Origin: Allium sativum
Taxonomy: Eukaryota; Streptophyta; Magnoliopsida; Asparagales; Amaryllidaceae
Length of the DNA stretch: 64,000 bases
Assembly: GCA_030737875.1 (NCBI GenBank)
Contig: CM060922.1
Coordinates: 753,435,603-753,499,602, forward strand
Direction: 5' to 3'
Below are positions 11,441-22,524 of this stretch, piece by piece. Numbering within the stretch: position 1 is the stretch's first letter; every line of letters starts with the position of its first letter. The notes beneath the pieces are model-generated. The model worked only from the letters and a program-made list of their open reading frames with translations. It was not told the DNA's origin and ran no database searches. The translations under genes and the position numbers were made by a program.

Positions 11441-13860
11441 ATTACTTTGACTTGGGAAGTGAGGTGTGGTTTTTCTTGAATGGGATGGTTTGCGATAAGA
11501 AGATGGAGAGGAGTTAAATTGGGTCATGGCGTGGGGGAGCAATTCATACTGGGTGTTGAAAAAGGAAGGTGGTTCTGGTGCATGCGTGAGGTTGCAAATC
11601 GGTGATGAAACGAAGAAGCAATATACGGTGGTGGGTGTTTATTCATTGGCATTAGTGTTTAAATGGGAACGTAGGATATACGACGTGGATCTTCGAACTT
11701 TACCAGTGGTAATATCGTGATGTTAAAGATGAATTAGAAGACGATTAATGGTAATTAGGGTTTAAAAGATTTAACGACCATCGTTAACGCCAAATAATTC
11801 ATTTGAACTTGAATTAAAAGTTATAATATGTATATTTATTCCGTACATGAACAGAATCTAACGGAACAAGCTATGATGGATTTGTAATGAAGGAATCTAC
11901 ATCATGGAACTATTCGGCTATGAACGGAGCTACTGAAATTTAGTAGAAAAATCAAAAGTCTATTCGATTTTAAGAGAAACCAATGCAAAACCATCAATTG
12001 CAAACCAACGTGAGTAAATCTCACTAACTCTACCTAGTTATATTTTTATAACGTATTTTTAGAATTGATAAATGATGGTTGATTGCAGTGTGTTGATTGT
12101 TTGGATGAACTGCTAATTGATTGGTTGATATTATAGATAACGATATATATATATATATATCATTAATCAAATATTGATTTTGTTTATCAGTATATTTAAT
12201 ATTGAAATGAAATCAATGTTATTTATATTGTTTAATATCTATGGATGCAGGGAAATAGGTTGGAGGGATCCAACTGGATTCCTCAATATTTATAATATTG
12301 TTTTTTTATATATATTGTGATATATGATGTGATATATAATCTGTTGTTGATTACGTGTGTTTGGATGATATTGATCATGGTTATTTGGTATTTTAAATAC
12401 CATAAGAAATACTAGAATGTATAAAGGGAATTTTAAAACTGTATATTGAAAAGGAAATATTTATATGAAATAAATATGTTATTATAAAAAGGAAATATTT
12501 ATATGAAATAAATATGATATTATAAAAAGGAAATATTTATATGAAATAAATATGATATTATGAAAAAGAAAATATTCGGAAAACAAATAGAATTATAAAA
12601 GAAATTATTTGGAAAACAAATAGAATTATATAAAGAAATATTAGTCACATTTTATGTGAAAAATTAGGTGAAAGTAAATATTTTGCAAATAAAACATTAT
12701 AAAGGAATTTGGGGTTTGAATTAGGAATTTAAATGGAATTACTAAAATTAGAAACTAACTAGAAATTAGTTGAGTTGAATGACTTTCTAGGTATCAATAT
12801 GATGTTGGTTTCGGCCTTCGGGGTTTATGCTTGGGAAGTTATTCTCTTACTAGTTTACAGTTAGAGACTGATAGAGGTGGGAAGATATTGATCCGTGATT
12901 CAGAAATGGAAACGTTTTCCAAAGTTAATAACGTATATTTTCTAATTTTACAAAATAAGGAATTCATAAATATATGGAAACGCTAAATGGGAAATTGGGA
13001 AATGAAATGATGATTGATCGGTAAGATATCCATTTGGGAATACGACCGTTGTTTGTACACATGTTTTCCTTTGATAGTTAAATAACTGACTATCAAAGTT
13101 TTTTGACCATTTCCGTTGTCAATACGGAGAGACACTGATCATATATATTATATGAAAACCACTCTTTATGGCATCAGCGTTGCGAATCAAATATGATGAA
13201 GATAATTAAAGATGGAGTTATGCAAGGGCTGTTCAGTAAATCCTAGGTAGAAATTGCATAAGATGGATTTACAGAACAGTGCCTTTGGTTTGTCTAGTCC
13301 CAGGACAACCTATATGGAAGAATGTCTAACAGAGTATATTTAATAGATCGTGTAAGTTGATCTCTTCAAACGTATTTACGTTTGGTGGCGGAGGAATTCG
13401 TTTCTCTTAGTTGTTTACCCGTGGTGTGTTTGGAGAAATCAATTTGTGATTTGGCGGGTATGACGATGTGACATTCAAATTGAAGAAAGGCGTGGTTTGT
13501 AAAAGGATAGGTTATGGCCTCTAGCCTCACAACCAAGAAATGGTATAAAATCGGGTAGGTCGCATGGCTAAGTGGTTAGCTGCCAATTAGGGTTTATTGT
13601 CACCTGATCTAGAGAAATTCCATTTGCTTCTTTATTCTGTTTCGATGCTGCCCCTTTCGGGAAACGGTTGTTGATCCCAACCTTTGGTGATAATACATTC
13701 GGTACACTCAAACGAAATGAGTGACCGGCCATGTTTAGCCTTGGCTGCAAGATGTACTTGTTGAACCCGGTGTATTCTTCTCTAGAGATACACTGTCAGA
13801 AGGTGGTCCCATACCTTGCTAGTTGGAATTCATTACCCAATAAGCGCCCACGGTTTTTGA
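11441..13860 (+). repeat. LTR B (family II), first visible part
   Basis: This matches the middle of LTRs C and F. It includes the GTGAG...CTCAC motif at about 12010, GATGCAGGGAAATAGGTTGGAG at about 12245, the dyad-linker region (12430-12640), and the TTCGTTTCTCTTAG and AACGGTTG blocks. Its start is missing because element A is inserted at 11440; the beginning should lie left of A outside the window. Element D interrupts it at 13860/13861 and it resumes at 29214. Three 38-bp units with the dyad ATATTTAT/ATAAATAT lie at 12450-12560. Small open frames here look like chance. Confidence 0.85.
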
Positions 13861-14787
13861 TTATTGCAACGACCCGGAATTTTGGGCCGAATTTAAAATT
13901 TTTATTTTAATCATTTTAATGGGTCTTTAATATTTAAAATAATTTATTTTATATAATAACGACTATAATTTATTTTAATTGGAGTTAATACGAATAAATT
14001 TTACTTAAATTACAAAAGGAGTTAGAAATAGCGCGGTAGTTTTAAATTTTGAATTTTAACTTTGACTGACTGTAAAGGATGCAAAATAAATCGGATTTTA
14101 GCGAAACCAAAAACATTAGAATCTATTTAAAAATATCTTTCCAACGAATCCGAAAAATTGAAATTTCATAGCGGGAATCAAAAGTTATGTCCAATTCAAA
14201 ATCTCAGAAAAACGCTATGGAATTTATATATATAATATATAGGACCCAAAACGCTACTTTTTACATACGAATGAATTGGGACTCGAAACCACTTCCATTG
14301 AGTTTAAAATGATGTTTATGCATCGAAAAAGTATAAACACTTATATATTTTGAGTTTCGGAAATTATTCATATTTATTTGTATTTTTAATATTAAATATA
14401 TACGCCTTAAAAATGGGAATTTTGCAAACGACCTCCGAATTCGACGAAACCATTTTCTATGGAATCGGAATATTAAATTATTGTTAGATTCCAAATTTCA
14501 TAATTTTTGAAGCTAGTATGTGGTCGTAATAAATTTTACAGTGAAAAACAATCAATTTTTCAGACTTTAAAAATTCGTTTTTTATTCATACGGACTCGGA
14601 ATTCATCGAAACCAGTTTCTATAGATTCGTAATGTCAAGAAATAATTATGTTTCAATTTTCATAAAAAAGGGAATTCGTAGGTGTTAACACGGATTTTTA
14701 AACTAAGAAAACAGACAAAATTTGAAGAAGATAAAATACATAAGAGGTTAAAATAAGGGTAGTGGGCCTAATTTAATTATCAGCCCA

Positions 14788-14795
14788 TATAAAAT
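14788..14795 (+). promoter_or_regulatory. TATA box, D 5' LTR
   Basis: TATAAAAT, 922 bp into the LTR, repeated at 23444-23451 in the 3' LTR. A start about 30 bp downstream would leave nearly 6 kb of LTR in the transcript before the PBS. Confidence 0.55.
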
Positions 14796-17089
14796 ATCAT
14801 AAGTGCTGTCATTAGCTGAACCCTAAGACAAAACATAGCCACCTTCTTCTTCCTCTACTCCATGGCGGCTCCCTCCTCTAAAATTTATTTTGCAAATTAG
14901 CCCCTGAAAATAAATAATTTACATCTCTCAATCATAACAAAATCAGACCAAATCCTTTCATGGATTTTGTTCATCTTCTTGTCCTCTATCTACCACGAAA
15001 AATTCATGACCTATCGTCGCACGGATTCGCCCGGATCTAGCTTGAAAGACAGAAAGCTGATTTCGGTTATTTGTTCGCTGCGGGCCCCACGAAGAGAGAT
15101 AGGTCGAGCGACTTCAGGCAGTGGCAGAGGGAAAGCATACGGTTCTTTTGGCTATGGTGGCATGATCTCAGGTGGCCGGAGTTGGCCGAAATGTCAATTT
15201 TACTGGAGGGGTGCTGAAAACAGGACAGTCGCATAAATGAGCAATTTCCCGTCGATCCGTGCATTTTCAGGCAAAGTGACCCAAACAGAAGTTGTTCGGG
15301 AGGTTGAGATCTAGCTACTGACAAAAATTGGTGGCATTAGGAGTACCGAGGCGGCCGCAGCACTGAGATGAACGGAAACTGCACTTTTCCGTTCAACTAC
15401 AGAACGTAGGCCCCACGTGGCGAACTGGAGGGGGGACCACCAGGCGTGGAAAGAGGGGGAGAAGCCGGAGAGAATGGCGCTGGTTTCGTGCAATTCCGAC
15501 TTACGGTTTGGCTGTGGCGAGCATTTTAAGTTCATGGTGCTGTTGGAAAAAAAGGTTAAGGGCTTAAACACGAAACATTTATTTAATTTTATGTTCAATG
15601 TTTATAACGCGATATCTATCACATACGAGGTCGAAATATGACGATTTCAGATCCGCTAGAATCGTGGAGACGAGATCTTCGCAATGAAACTAATTACGTT
15701 CGATTCTGAGCAAGTTGAAAATTTGGGTAATTTTTACCATTTAAATTAATTATTTAATTTGGTCAAACTTCGAAAATTCATATCTTTTTGGTACGAACTC
15801 GAAATCGCACGAAACAAGATTTGTTGCGATCGTAGGGTCGAGAGCTTCGCGTGGACATCAATTTTGTCAATTTTAGAGCATGTTGGATTTTGGGCTAAAA
15901 ATTGTGCCCAAACCGTCTATTACAGCCCAGCCAAGGTGAGAAGTTTTATCTCACTCAAATTTCTGAATAATTATTTATTTTTAGTTAACTGTGTTGAAAT
16001 TGTTTGTTGGAATGAATATTGAGTTGGATGAATATTGTGAATTGTATAACATTTGAAATATATGAGTATGGCGAATAATGTTATGTCATTTATGATATAT
16101 AAAATTTGTTGACACTGCCATAACAAGTTTTCTAAATTGTCTATGTTGATTGGACGATCAATTTCCACACATCGTCCAAAAAGCACAATTAATAATGTAT
16201 TATCTGAATTTGTGTTGGTTGAAACCCCACACGTGTCTTAGGTTGATATTTGAATACACGTCACCCTAGTATTTGGTTATAAATTGCACTTTGGCTGTTA
16301 TGTGAATGTTTGACATTATTATGGAATAAGTGCGATGTTTGAAATCCGTGTAATCAAATTACGTGGAAATTGTGTGAGTCTCATTCCAATTTTGAGTTAA
16401 AGAATATTATAATCCAATATTCAATTAAAGGAACCAATGGATGGTTTCCATGTTTTCAAAAGGGAAGGTATGTATTGTCAAAGTTACAATAAAAAGAGTG
16501 AATTGGAAATATAACATTTTTATTAGTAAAAAAAAATTACAATAAAAGATTAGAATTAAAAAGATACCCTTTTTAATTGTCAACATGTTAAATTAAAAAG
16601 ATTTGTTTCAAAACTGAACATTTTGAAAAGATTAATATTATTGTTATCAATTTTGAATTAATGAATATTTTAATTTATACTCAATTAATGGAATTAATTG
16701 GCGTTGATTTAAATAGATTATATCATTATTGTTTAAAAGTTATAATAAAGGAGATTTAATTATAAAGATTACATATTTACTCTCCACATGTTAAGATAAG
16801 AAAGTTTGATTTCGAAATTTGAACGTTTTGGAAAGATTACATTTATTCGACATTATGTGGCAATAAATAGATTTGATTTCAAAATAAGACATTTTGAGAA
16901 GATTATTATTAATTGTTATAATAGTATGGAAAGTTCAGACATTTATAAAGATTTGAAAGGTAAGTTAAGACATTTGAAATCACGTCATTTAGAATTAAAG
17001 AATATTAAAATTAAGATTCTTTAGTGGAAAGAATATTTTCAAAGAGCGCGTTTTAGAAAAGTTAATTATAATTATAAAATTATAATTGT

Positions 17090-17313
17090 ACTTGGGCATG
17101 AGGTTAGGTCACACTTGTGGTGGATGTCTGCCCGGAACCAACCAGCTTATCCAGCGGCCACAAATGTTGGGCCTAATGTGAGAGGTCCAAGTGCGCAAAT
17201 ACGAATTGGGCCATGACACGAGGTTAAGCCCAACTTGTGGGATAAGTCTGCCCGGAACCAACCGGCATATCCAGCATCCCCAAGTCGTAGGCTTAATGTG
17301 GGAGGTCTGGCCC
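17090..17313 (+). other. Two long covarying hairpins with invariant apex (D 5' LTR)
   Basis: Unit 1 (17090-17192) is bounded by ACTTGG/CCAAGT with inner arms TTAGGTC and GGCCTAA. Unit 2 (17208-17313) is bounded by GGGCCA/TGGCCC with inner arms TTAAGCC and GGCTTAA. Both share the apical segment GTCTGCCCGGAACCAACC followed by TATCCAGC, while the arms differ but stay complementary. Equivalent units lie at 25748-25850 and 25866-25971 (3' LTR) and, in unrelated LTR H, at 31800-31873 and 31918-31990. Confidence 0.8.
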
Positions 17314-17589
17314 AGTGTAAAATATAAATGAATAAGATAATGGTTTGAGCTATTTAATCTGTTTTAAATAGCAACACCATTTTAACCCGAACGTGTTTAT
17401 CAATTTTTTTTATACATTTTATAATGCATGATTTAAAGAGCTAATTCCAAAATAAATATTTTCGAAATAATATTATTTTAATATGATAATAGATAGAATA
17501 TTCAATTTGGATTTAAAATTGAAATGAAAGTTGGAATCGTTTTATAAACGAATTTATAAACATTTTAAAATAAAGTTTGAAAGGAAAAT

Positions 17590-17800
17590 ATTACATTTTT
17601 CAATGTAATAAAGTTGAAATGTAAATATTACATTTTTCAATGTAATAAAGACTGAATTGAAAATAAAGTTGAAATGAAAATATTACATTTTTCAATGCAA
17701 TAAAGACTGAATTGAAAATAAAGTTTGAAATGAAAACATTACATTTTCCAATGTAATAAAGATTGAAATGAAAATATTACATTTTTCAATGTAATAAAGG
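17590..17800 (+). repeat. Array of ATTACATT/AATGTAAT dyads (D 5' LTR)
   Basis: About five 8-bp inverted repeats with short T-rich loops (first at 17590-17609), separated by AAAG(T/A)-type purine-rich linkers. The same array is at about 26248-26460 in the 3' LTR. It is the family I counterpart of the dyad-linker arrays in family II. Confidence 0.8.
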
Positions 17801-18237
17801 TTGAACTAAAAAGATTACACTAAAAAGATTTCATTTTTATTTAAGATTGATTACATTAGAAAGAATACCTTTTTTTTAAGTTAATTTGTTTCAAAAGAAT
17901 GAAAAAGATTCATTTTAATGTAAATATACATTTCAATGTAAAAGAATGAGTGATTTATTTATTTTAATAAATTAATTAAAATAAATAAAAGGATTAAAGT
18001 GGTTTTAATAAAACCAAGATTTTACAGTACATATATTGGAATGGATTTGAATGGAAATAATCTTCGGATTATTTCAATATTTGATTTTGTGATTATACGG
18101 ATATTATTGTGGGAATTTGGAAGATATTAATATCGTTATTCCCAATTTGATATATGTTAATTTTCATAATTTGATATTGAACATAAATCGATATAATTTC
18201 TATTCAAAGCACGATATTTAATATCAGATTAAAATTT

Positions 18238-18573
18238 GGGTTTGTCGTGAATAGTGTCTTAAATAACACTGTTCTTAAACCCATTTGGGAAAGAATAAAT
18301 ATTTTAATTAAGATTTAAATAAGATTTCCAATTATTAAACATAATTGAAATTAAGTGAAACTGACTTTTGGGTTGATTGCGAACAATGTTTTTAAATGAC
18401 ATTAGTTCTTTAAACCCGATTGACAGTGAAATTTAGATTGGTAATTCATAAATCTTTTAACTAAGATTTAGTGAAATATTCTAAAGAGAAGTTTCAATTT
18501 AACATATTAAATTGAAATACGATTTTGGGTTTATTGTGAACGATGTTTTTAAGCAACATTTGTTCTTTAACCC
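18238..18573 (+). other. GGGTTT/AACCC hairpin cassettes (D 5' LTR)
   Basis: Cassettes lie at 18238-18282, 18370-18417 and 18527-18573. Their central stems differ but remain paired, for example AATGT with ACATT against GATGTT with AACATT. Each lies between AT-rich spacers with ATTTAAT-type sequence. Confidence 0.7.
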
Positions 18574-19240
18574 AGTTAAAGGAAAGATTATTTCTTGAAA
18601 GTTAAATAATCATTAAATAATGATTCTTGAAGATTAAAACTAAATATAGTTTTAATAAATCTTTAATTGGATTGAATGAGGATAAAAGTAATTAAATTTA
18701 CTTAATTCAAGAAATGAACGATAATGGAGTACCACTTTTACTCCAAGCGGTAGTTAAATCTTTAATTAGATTTGATCGATAAAACGGTAATTAAGTTTAC
18801 CGTAACACATTGGGTGTTAGATGTGGAGTACCACCAGTTTACTCCATGGGTTGTGTAGGTTGGGATTGGGATATTAATTAATGATTACTTCGGTAAGGCT
18901 TTAATCCCGACTAGTTGAATAAACCTTAATTTGGTTTAAATTAAAATCAAAGAATACTCTTGATTGGAATGAGGCGTTGATTGTGTTTTAAAGCACATGA
19001 TTTTAAGTTACGCAAATTATTCAGAAAGACCGGGTTTAACCCATTCTGAATAATTCATACGACGATTGAAGATCGATGATGAAGACGGTTATTGAAGACC
19101 GGGAAATTTCCATATCGAATGGATGATTATTGATATCTTGATTGGACCGTACACCCAAAATGAGGGAAAAATTGGTGATCATTCAGACGTATTTGGAGAT
19201 CTACCAGATATGGTTTCGTTCAGACCCAGAACAGACTGAT

Positions 19241-20450
19241 CGTCGCTAATCTATGAATCAGAAAAGCGCGATATTTAAATTAAATTCTGCAAGCATACAG
19301 GTGTGTAGCATACAGGTCGAACACAGGGAGGTGTAATTAAAAGTTATTATTTATTTATGCTTGGGCGAGTTAGGCAGAATTTGGAGTTGTTTTTAATGTT
19401 GTTGAAATTACTCTGAATCTGAATCTGAATCTAATCAGTATCAAATTCAACAATTGAAAATAAAAGAAACAATTACTAGAAAAAAAAGAAAATAACAACT
19501 AGAACAACAACAAAGAAATTAAAAGCAGAATTGTCGTTGAATCTAATCGAACGGACAATAGCTAACAAACAGTAATAAAAGACAATAACAATGTGTTCTA
19601 CCAAAACTAATTGGATAGATACACAAATTGTTATGAGAGAAAAAGAAAGAAAACTAAAATGAAGAAAACCTTTTTTCTATTAATAAATGAGAATACAGAA
19701 TAATGGAGATCTTTACAATGGGATGTACATTTGCTTTTATAGGTGAACTGGAAACCCTAATTAAGTCTATGAATAACTGGGCCTCATCATCCATTATATC
19801 TCTTGCCTTCCTTGCCCAAGCTTGATTGGAAATCAAAACATGGTGAATATCTTCCAAATCTTCCTATCTTCCATGTAGCAAATTAATTGATTGATTGATG
19901 AGCAGATTCCGTGTGATTAATTCTTCCAAACAAGGATACTTATTAGACTCCAAAGGCAACAAAGGATAAAATCTTCAAATTGATCTTGTCTTGGCAATAA
20001 ATCAATCAGAAATTCTTCTAATTGGAAATTGAAAAATGAATGTTCTGAATTGATTTCCATGACTACTCCTGAAATGTCTATTAGTGAATATCATACATAC
20101 ACATGAATATGTATATATATATAATATAACACTAATTAATATATTCTTCATAGCAACGGGGCAGTGTGAAAGTTCCGTTCTTTGGAAAAAAGTGAGCTTG
20201 ACGGGGATCGAACTCAGGTCTCTCAGTACAAATCTCTATGCATTTACCAGTGAGCTACAACGTCTTTTGTAATTGAGATGGCTTTAATACGGGGAAGTAG
20301 CTTTTTATTTGTAGTTGACCTTTAATTTGAAACGAAGGAGGCATTTCTTGACAACCTGTAAAAACACATAAAAGTACCCAAAGTATCATTTATATATTTA
20401 CAAAAGATAAAATATAAGAGCATAAAATAAACACATTTCTATGTTAATCA
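19241..20450. mobile_element. 1.2-kb insertion in the D 5' LTR, type unresolved
   Basis: Comparison with the 3' LTR (junction near 27900) shows about 1.2 kb of extra DNA here. It is flanked by C(A/G)GACTGAT at 19232-19240 and 20451-20459, a probable 9-bp TSD with one mismatch. I see no terminal inverted repeats, no LTR and no poly(A). Near the left end is a GCATACAGGT...GGTCGAACACAGGGAGG stretch. Near the right end is a tRNA-like segment. A 67-codon minus-strand frame (19857-19654) matches nothing I know. It could be a composite retroposon or a decayed DNA element; it is absent from the partner LTR, so it arrived after D inserted. Confidence 0.75.
20196..20263 (-). other. tRNA-like segment with Pol III A and B boxes
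   Basis: The minus strand carries TAGCTCACTGG (A-box-like, 20257-20247) and GAGTTCGATCC (B-box-like, 20215-20205) at about tRNA spacing. I cannot fold a clean cloverleaf or identify an anticodon, so this is more likely a tRNA-derived SINE head or tRNA relic than a functional tRNA gene. Confidence 0.5.
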
Positions 20451-21778
20451 CGGACTGATAAATGGATTGTGTGTCTGACATTGTATTCCTTTATATTGTA
20501 TTTGTTGATCTCTATTTAATATATAGCTGTTTGGTGGCGGAGAATTTATTCTCTTGCTTAATACCCTGTTATATATCGATAGATGAATCAATGATATGGC
20601 ATGGTCTGATAATGTGGCATGCTAAGATGCATATGATCAAGGCTTTTATTGAAAAGAAGAGCCTTGTGGATGAAGACCAAAGCATAGCTTTTATATAGCG
20701 CCGCTTTGGATACAACGTGACTTCGCGGGCCTCACACACCACGGTATGATGGTGAACGATTTGTTTGATAATGTTCGGTTTGACCAATATACTTTATACG
20801 GATTTGGGGTCGGCCGATGGGGCTAGGGTGGTCGCTCCACTCTAGAAGTGGGATAGGTCATTTCAGCTGAATCTCATGAGGATAGATCAGATTACTGCTC
20901 ATCCAAAGTGCGTAGTATATGTATTTCGGTATTTTCTCTTGCCGAGACGTAAGCCGTGGAGATACATTCGCGATTGATCTTTTGAATCAGTAGCCATCAT
21001 GATGGAATCCAATTTTCCAATGTGTTCTTACGGTTTTTAGTTGTTTACTTATATAGTGACATAACATATTATGCCGCTTACATAACATATTATGCCACCT
21101 AATTTTGATACTTTTATATTCGAAATTGTTTTCTACACTGTGCACTCATAGTATAAAAGATGAATTTCGCGTATTAAGCATTTTTGACCATTATAAGGAA
21201 AAACTCTATCCTTCGGCGTACGTGCAAGGGATTGAGTCTTATAACGGTTTCATTTTTCTAAAAAGCATTTCGTTGTTTTATGCACGGGTATTCTTGGGAG
21301 GAAACCCTTTCCGCGAAAGTGGCGTGGTCCCTTGATTTACCCAACTTTAAAAATTAAAGTTAATAACTGTTTTTGAGTTCTCATACCAGTCCCATGACTG
21401 ACCTGGAGTTTATTGTTTTAACCTAACTCTGGGTGCCCATATTTTCCACACGGACAGCTAGTAGTTTTGGTTTGCAGATATTATATTCACAGGATCCTGC
21501 TCTACAGCTGGAGCGATATTCAGAAGGCTCTGTATCCGTGTATTTCTTTCAGTTGTGTTTTGTATTATTTTTCCGCTGCTATTTAAATGTAATTTAAACT
21601 CTGATATTATTGTATTTCCAATGTATATTATTATTCATACTCTAGAAAATTCTTGTACTCTGATGTAATTGTTGTAACAGCAATAAAATGTTCTTCTGTT
21701 TTGTGTTTTGTGTTCTGATTTGTGTTGTTCTCAAAGCAATCCGTCTTTCCTTTACGGGGAAGTTTGGGTCATCACATT

Positions 21779-21790
21779 TGGTATCAGAGC
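21779..21790 (+). other. Primer binding site (element D)
   Basis: TGGTATCAGAGC, initiator Met-tRNA type, 2 nt after the LTR end. Confidence 0.97.
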
Positions 21791-21850
21791 TTTGGTTTAC
21801 AGAGCTCGAGAACAAAACACATTAGAACCGAACGAAAGAATTCATCAGAG

Positions 21851-21909
21851 ATTGGATTAGTAATATCCAATAAGAATAACTCGTTACAGATAGGATCAGT
21901 AGTATCCTA
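21851..21909 (+). other. Paired leader hairpins (element D)
   Basis: 21851-21871: stem ATTGGAT/ATCCAAT with loop TAGTAAT. 21891-21909: stem TAGGAT/ATCCTA with loop CAGTAGT. Both are perfect. Loop length and sequence are kept while the stems differ, as in A and C. Confidence 0.8.
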
Positions 21910-22122
21910 GAACGAGTGTGAAGAGTATTATTTTCTTTAAAATAAATAAGAAAACAAATTTAATATTTTGAATTTTTTTAATCTTAAAATACGTATTTGA
22001 TATATTATTATATTTTATTCGGACAATCGAGTATATAAAGATTTTGAATATACGAGTAATTAACGGATATTCGAAGTTTTAATATACTGGATAAATCACA
22101 CTCTAGTCACCCGGGGATAATC

Positions 22123-22147
22123 CTGATGATGACAGCTACATCATCAG
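22123..22147 (+). other. Palindromic-loop hairpin (element D)
   Basis: Perfect 9-bp stem CTGATGATG/CATCATCAG with 7-nt loop ACAGCTA, whose centre AGCT is self-complementary. The same stem with a CTGCAG-containing loop is at 46251-46275 in element C, and a degenerate copy is on the minus strand of A' near 35962-35990. It could act as a dimerisation (kissing-loop) or packaging signal. Confidence 0.8.
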
Positions 22148-22510
22148 TATTTATGTTCGAGTAACGAAGGTGAAATGTCTATATATTTCCAATTGACTGC
22201 TGAGAACCAAAACTAGATAGGGTTATTTGCTGTGATTTGCACTAAAAATATGATTTTTATCTATATATATTAAAGCTATATATGTTTGAAAAGTTAATCA
22301 CCTAATTAACTGCTAGTTGTGATGTTTGATTATTAATTTAACTAATAAAATTATTGAAATGGTAATTAACAAAACCAATATATAATAGAATGATACATTT
22401 AACTAGATTAAATTCAATATTGAACTGAATTGAAAATTTATTAGAATGAATATTGAGTTAATTAAGTAAACGACTTTTAGCTTCGTTCCTTTTCGAGGAC
22501 GAAAATTTCT

Positions 22511-22524
22511 TAAGTGGGGGAGAT
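22511..22524 (+). other. Polypurine tract (element D)
   Basis: TAAGTGGGGGAGAT directly abuts the 3' LTR, the position and sequence type of the plus-strand primer in plant Ty3/gypsy elements. Confidence 0.9.

Larger units (their letters stand above)
13866..21776 (+). repeat. 5' LTR of element D (7.9 kb including 1.2-kb insertion)
   Basis: It begins TGCAACGACCCGG and ends GGGTCATCACA. Without the insertion at about 19241-20459 it is about 6.7 kb, equal to the 3' LTR. Order of parts: AT-rich start, TATA box (14788), GC-richer tract (14980-15550), GTGAGAAG motif (about 15936), long-hairpin pair (17090-17313), ATTACATT dyad array (17590-17800), GGGTTT cassettes (18238-18573), then the conserved 3' domain with several hairpins (21190-21450). 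Open frames such as 14967-15236 recur in the other LTR with differences and match nothing I recognise. Confidence 0.93.
21777..22524 (+). other. Internal region of element D (748 bp, non-coding)
   Basis: It starts with the PBS, carries the leader hairpin pair (21851-21909) and the palindromic-loop hairpin (22123-22147), and ends with a relic of the pol 3' end and the PPT. Codons TTC-GAG-GAC-GAA-AAT (22492-22506) just before the PPT match the FEDE(N/I) C-terminus typical of Del/Tekay-like pol. This points to origin by internal deletion of a full element. No open frame of note. Confidence 0.85.

Noticed and set aside
20196..20263. Functional tRNA gene
   Set aside because: A and B box-like motifs are present, but no full cloverleaf or clear anticodon could be drawn; a SINE head or relic is more likely.
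22121..22175. Hammerhead ribozyme / retrozyme core (CTGATGA with GAAA nearby)
   Set aside because: CTGATGA is part of a simple 9-bp hairpin, and GAAA does not follow a stem II in the required place. The elements also lack the short LTRs of retrozymes.
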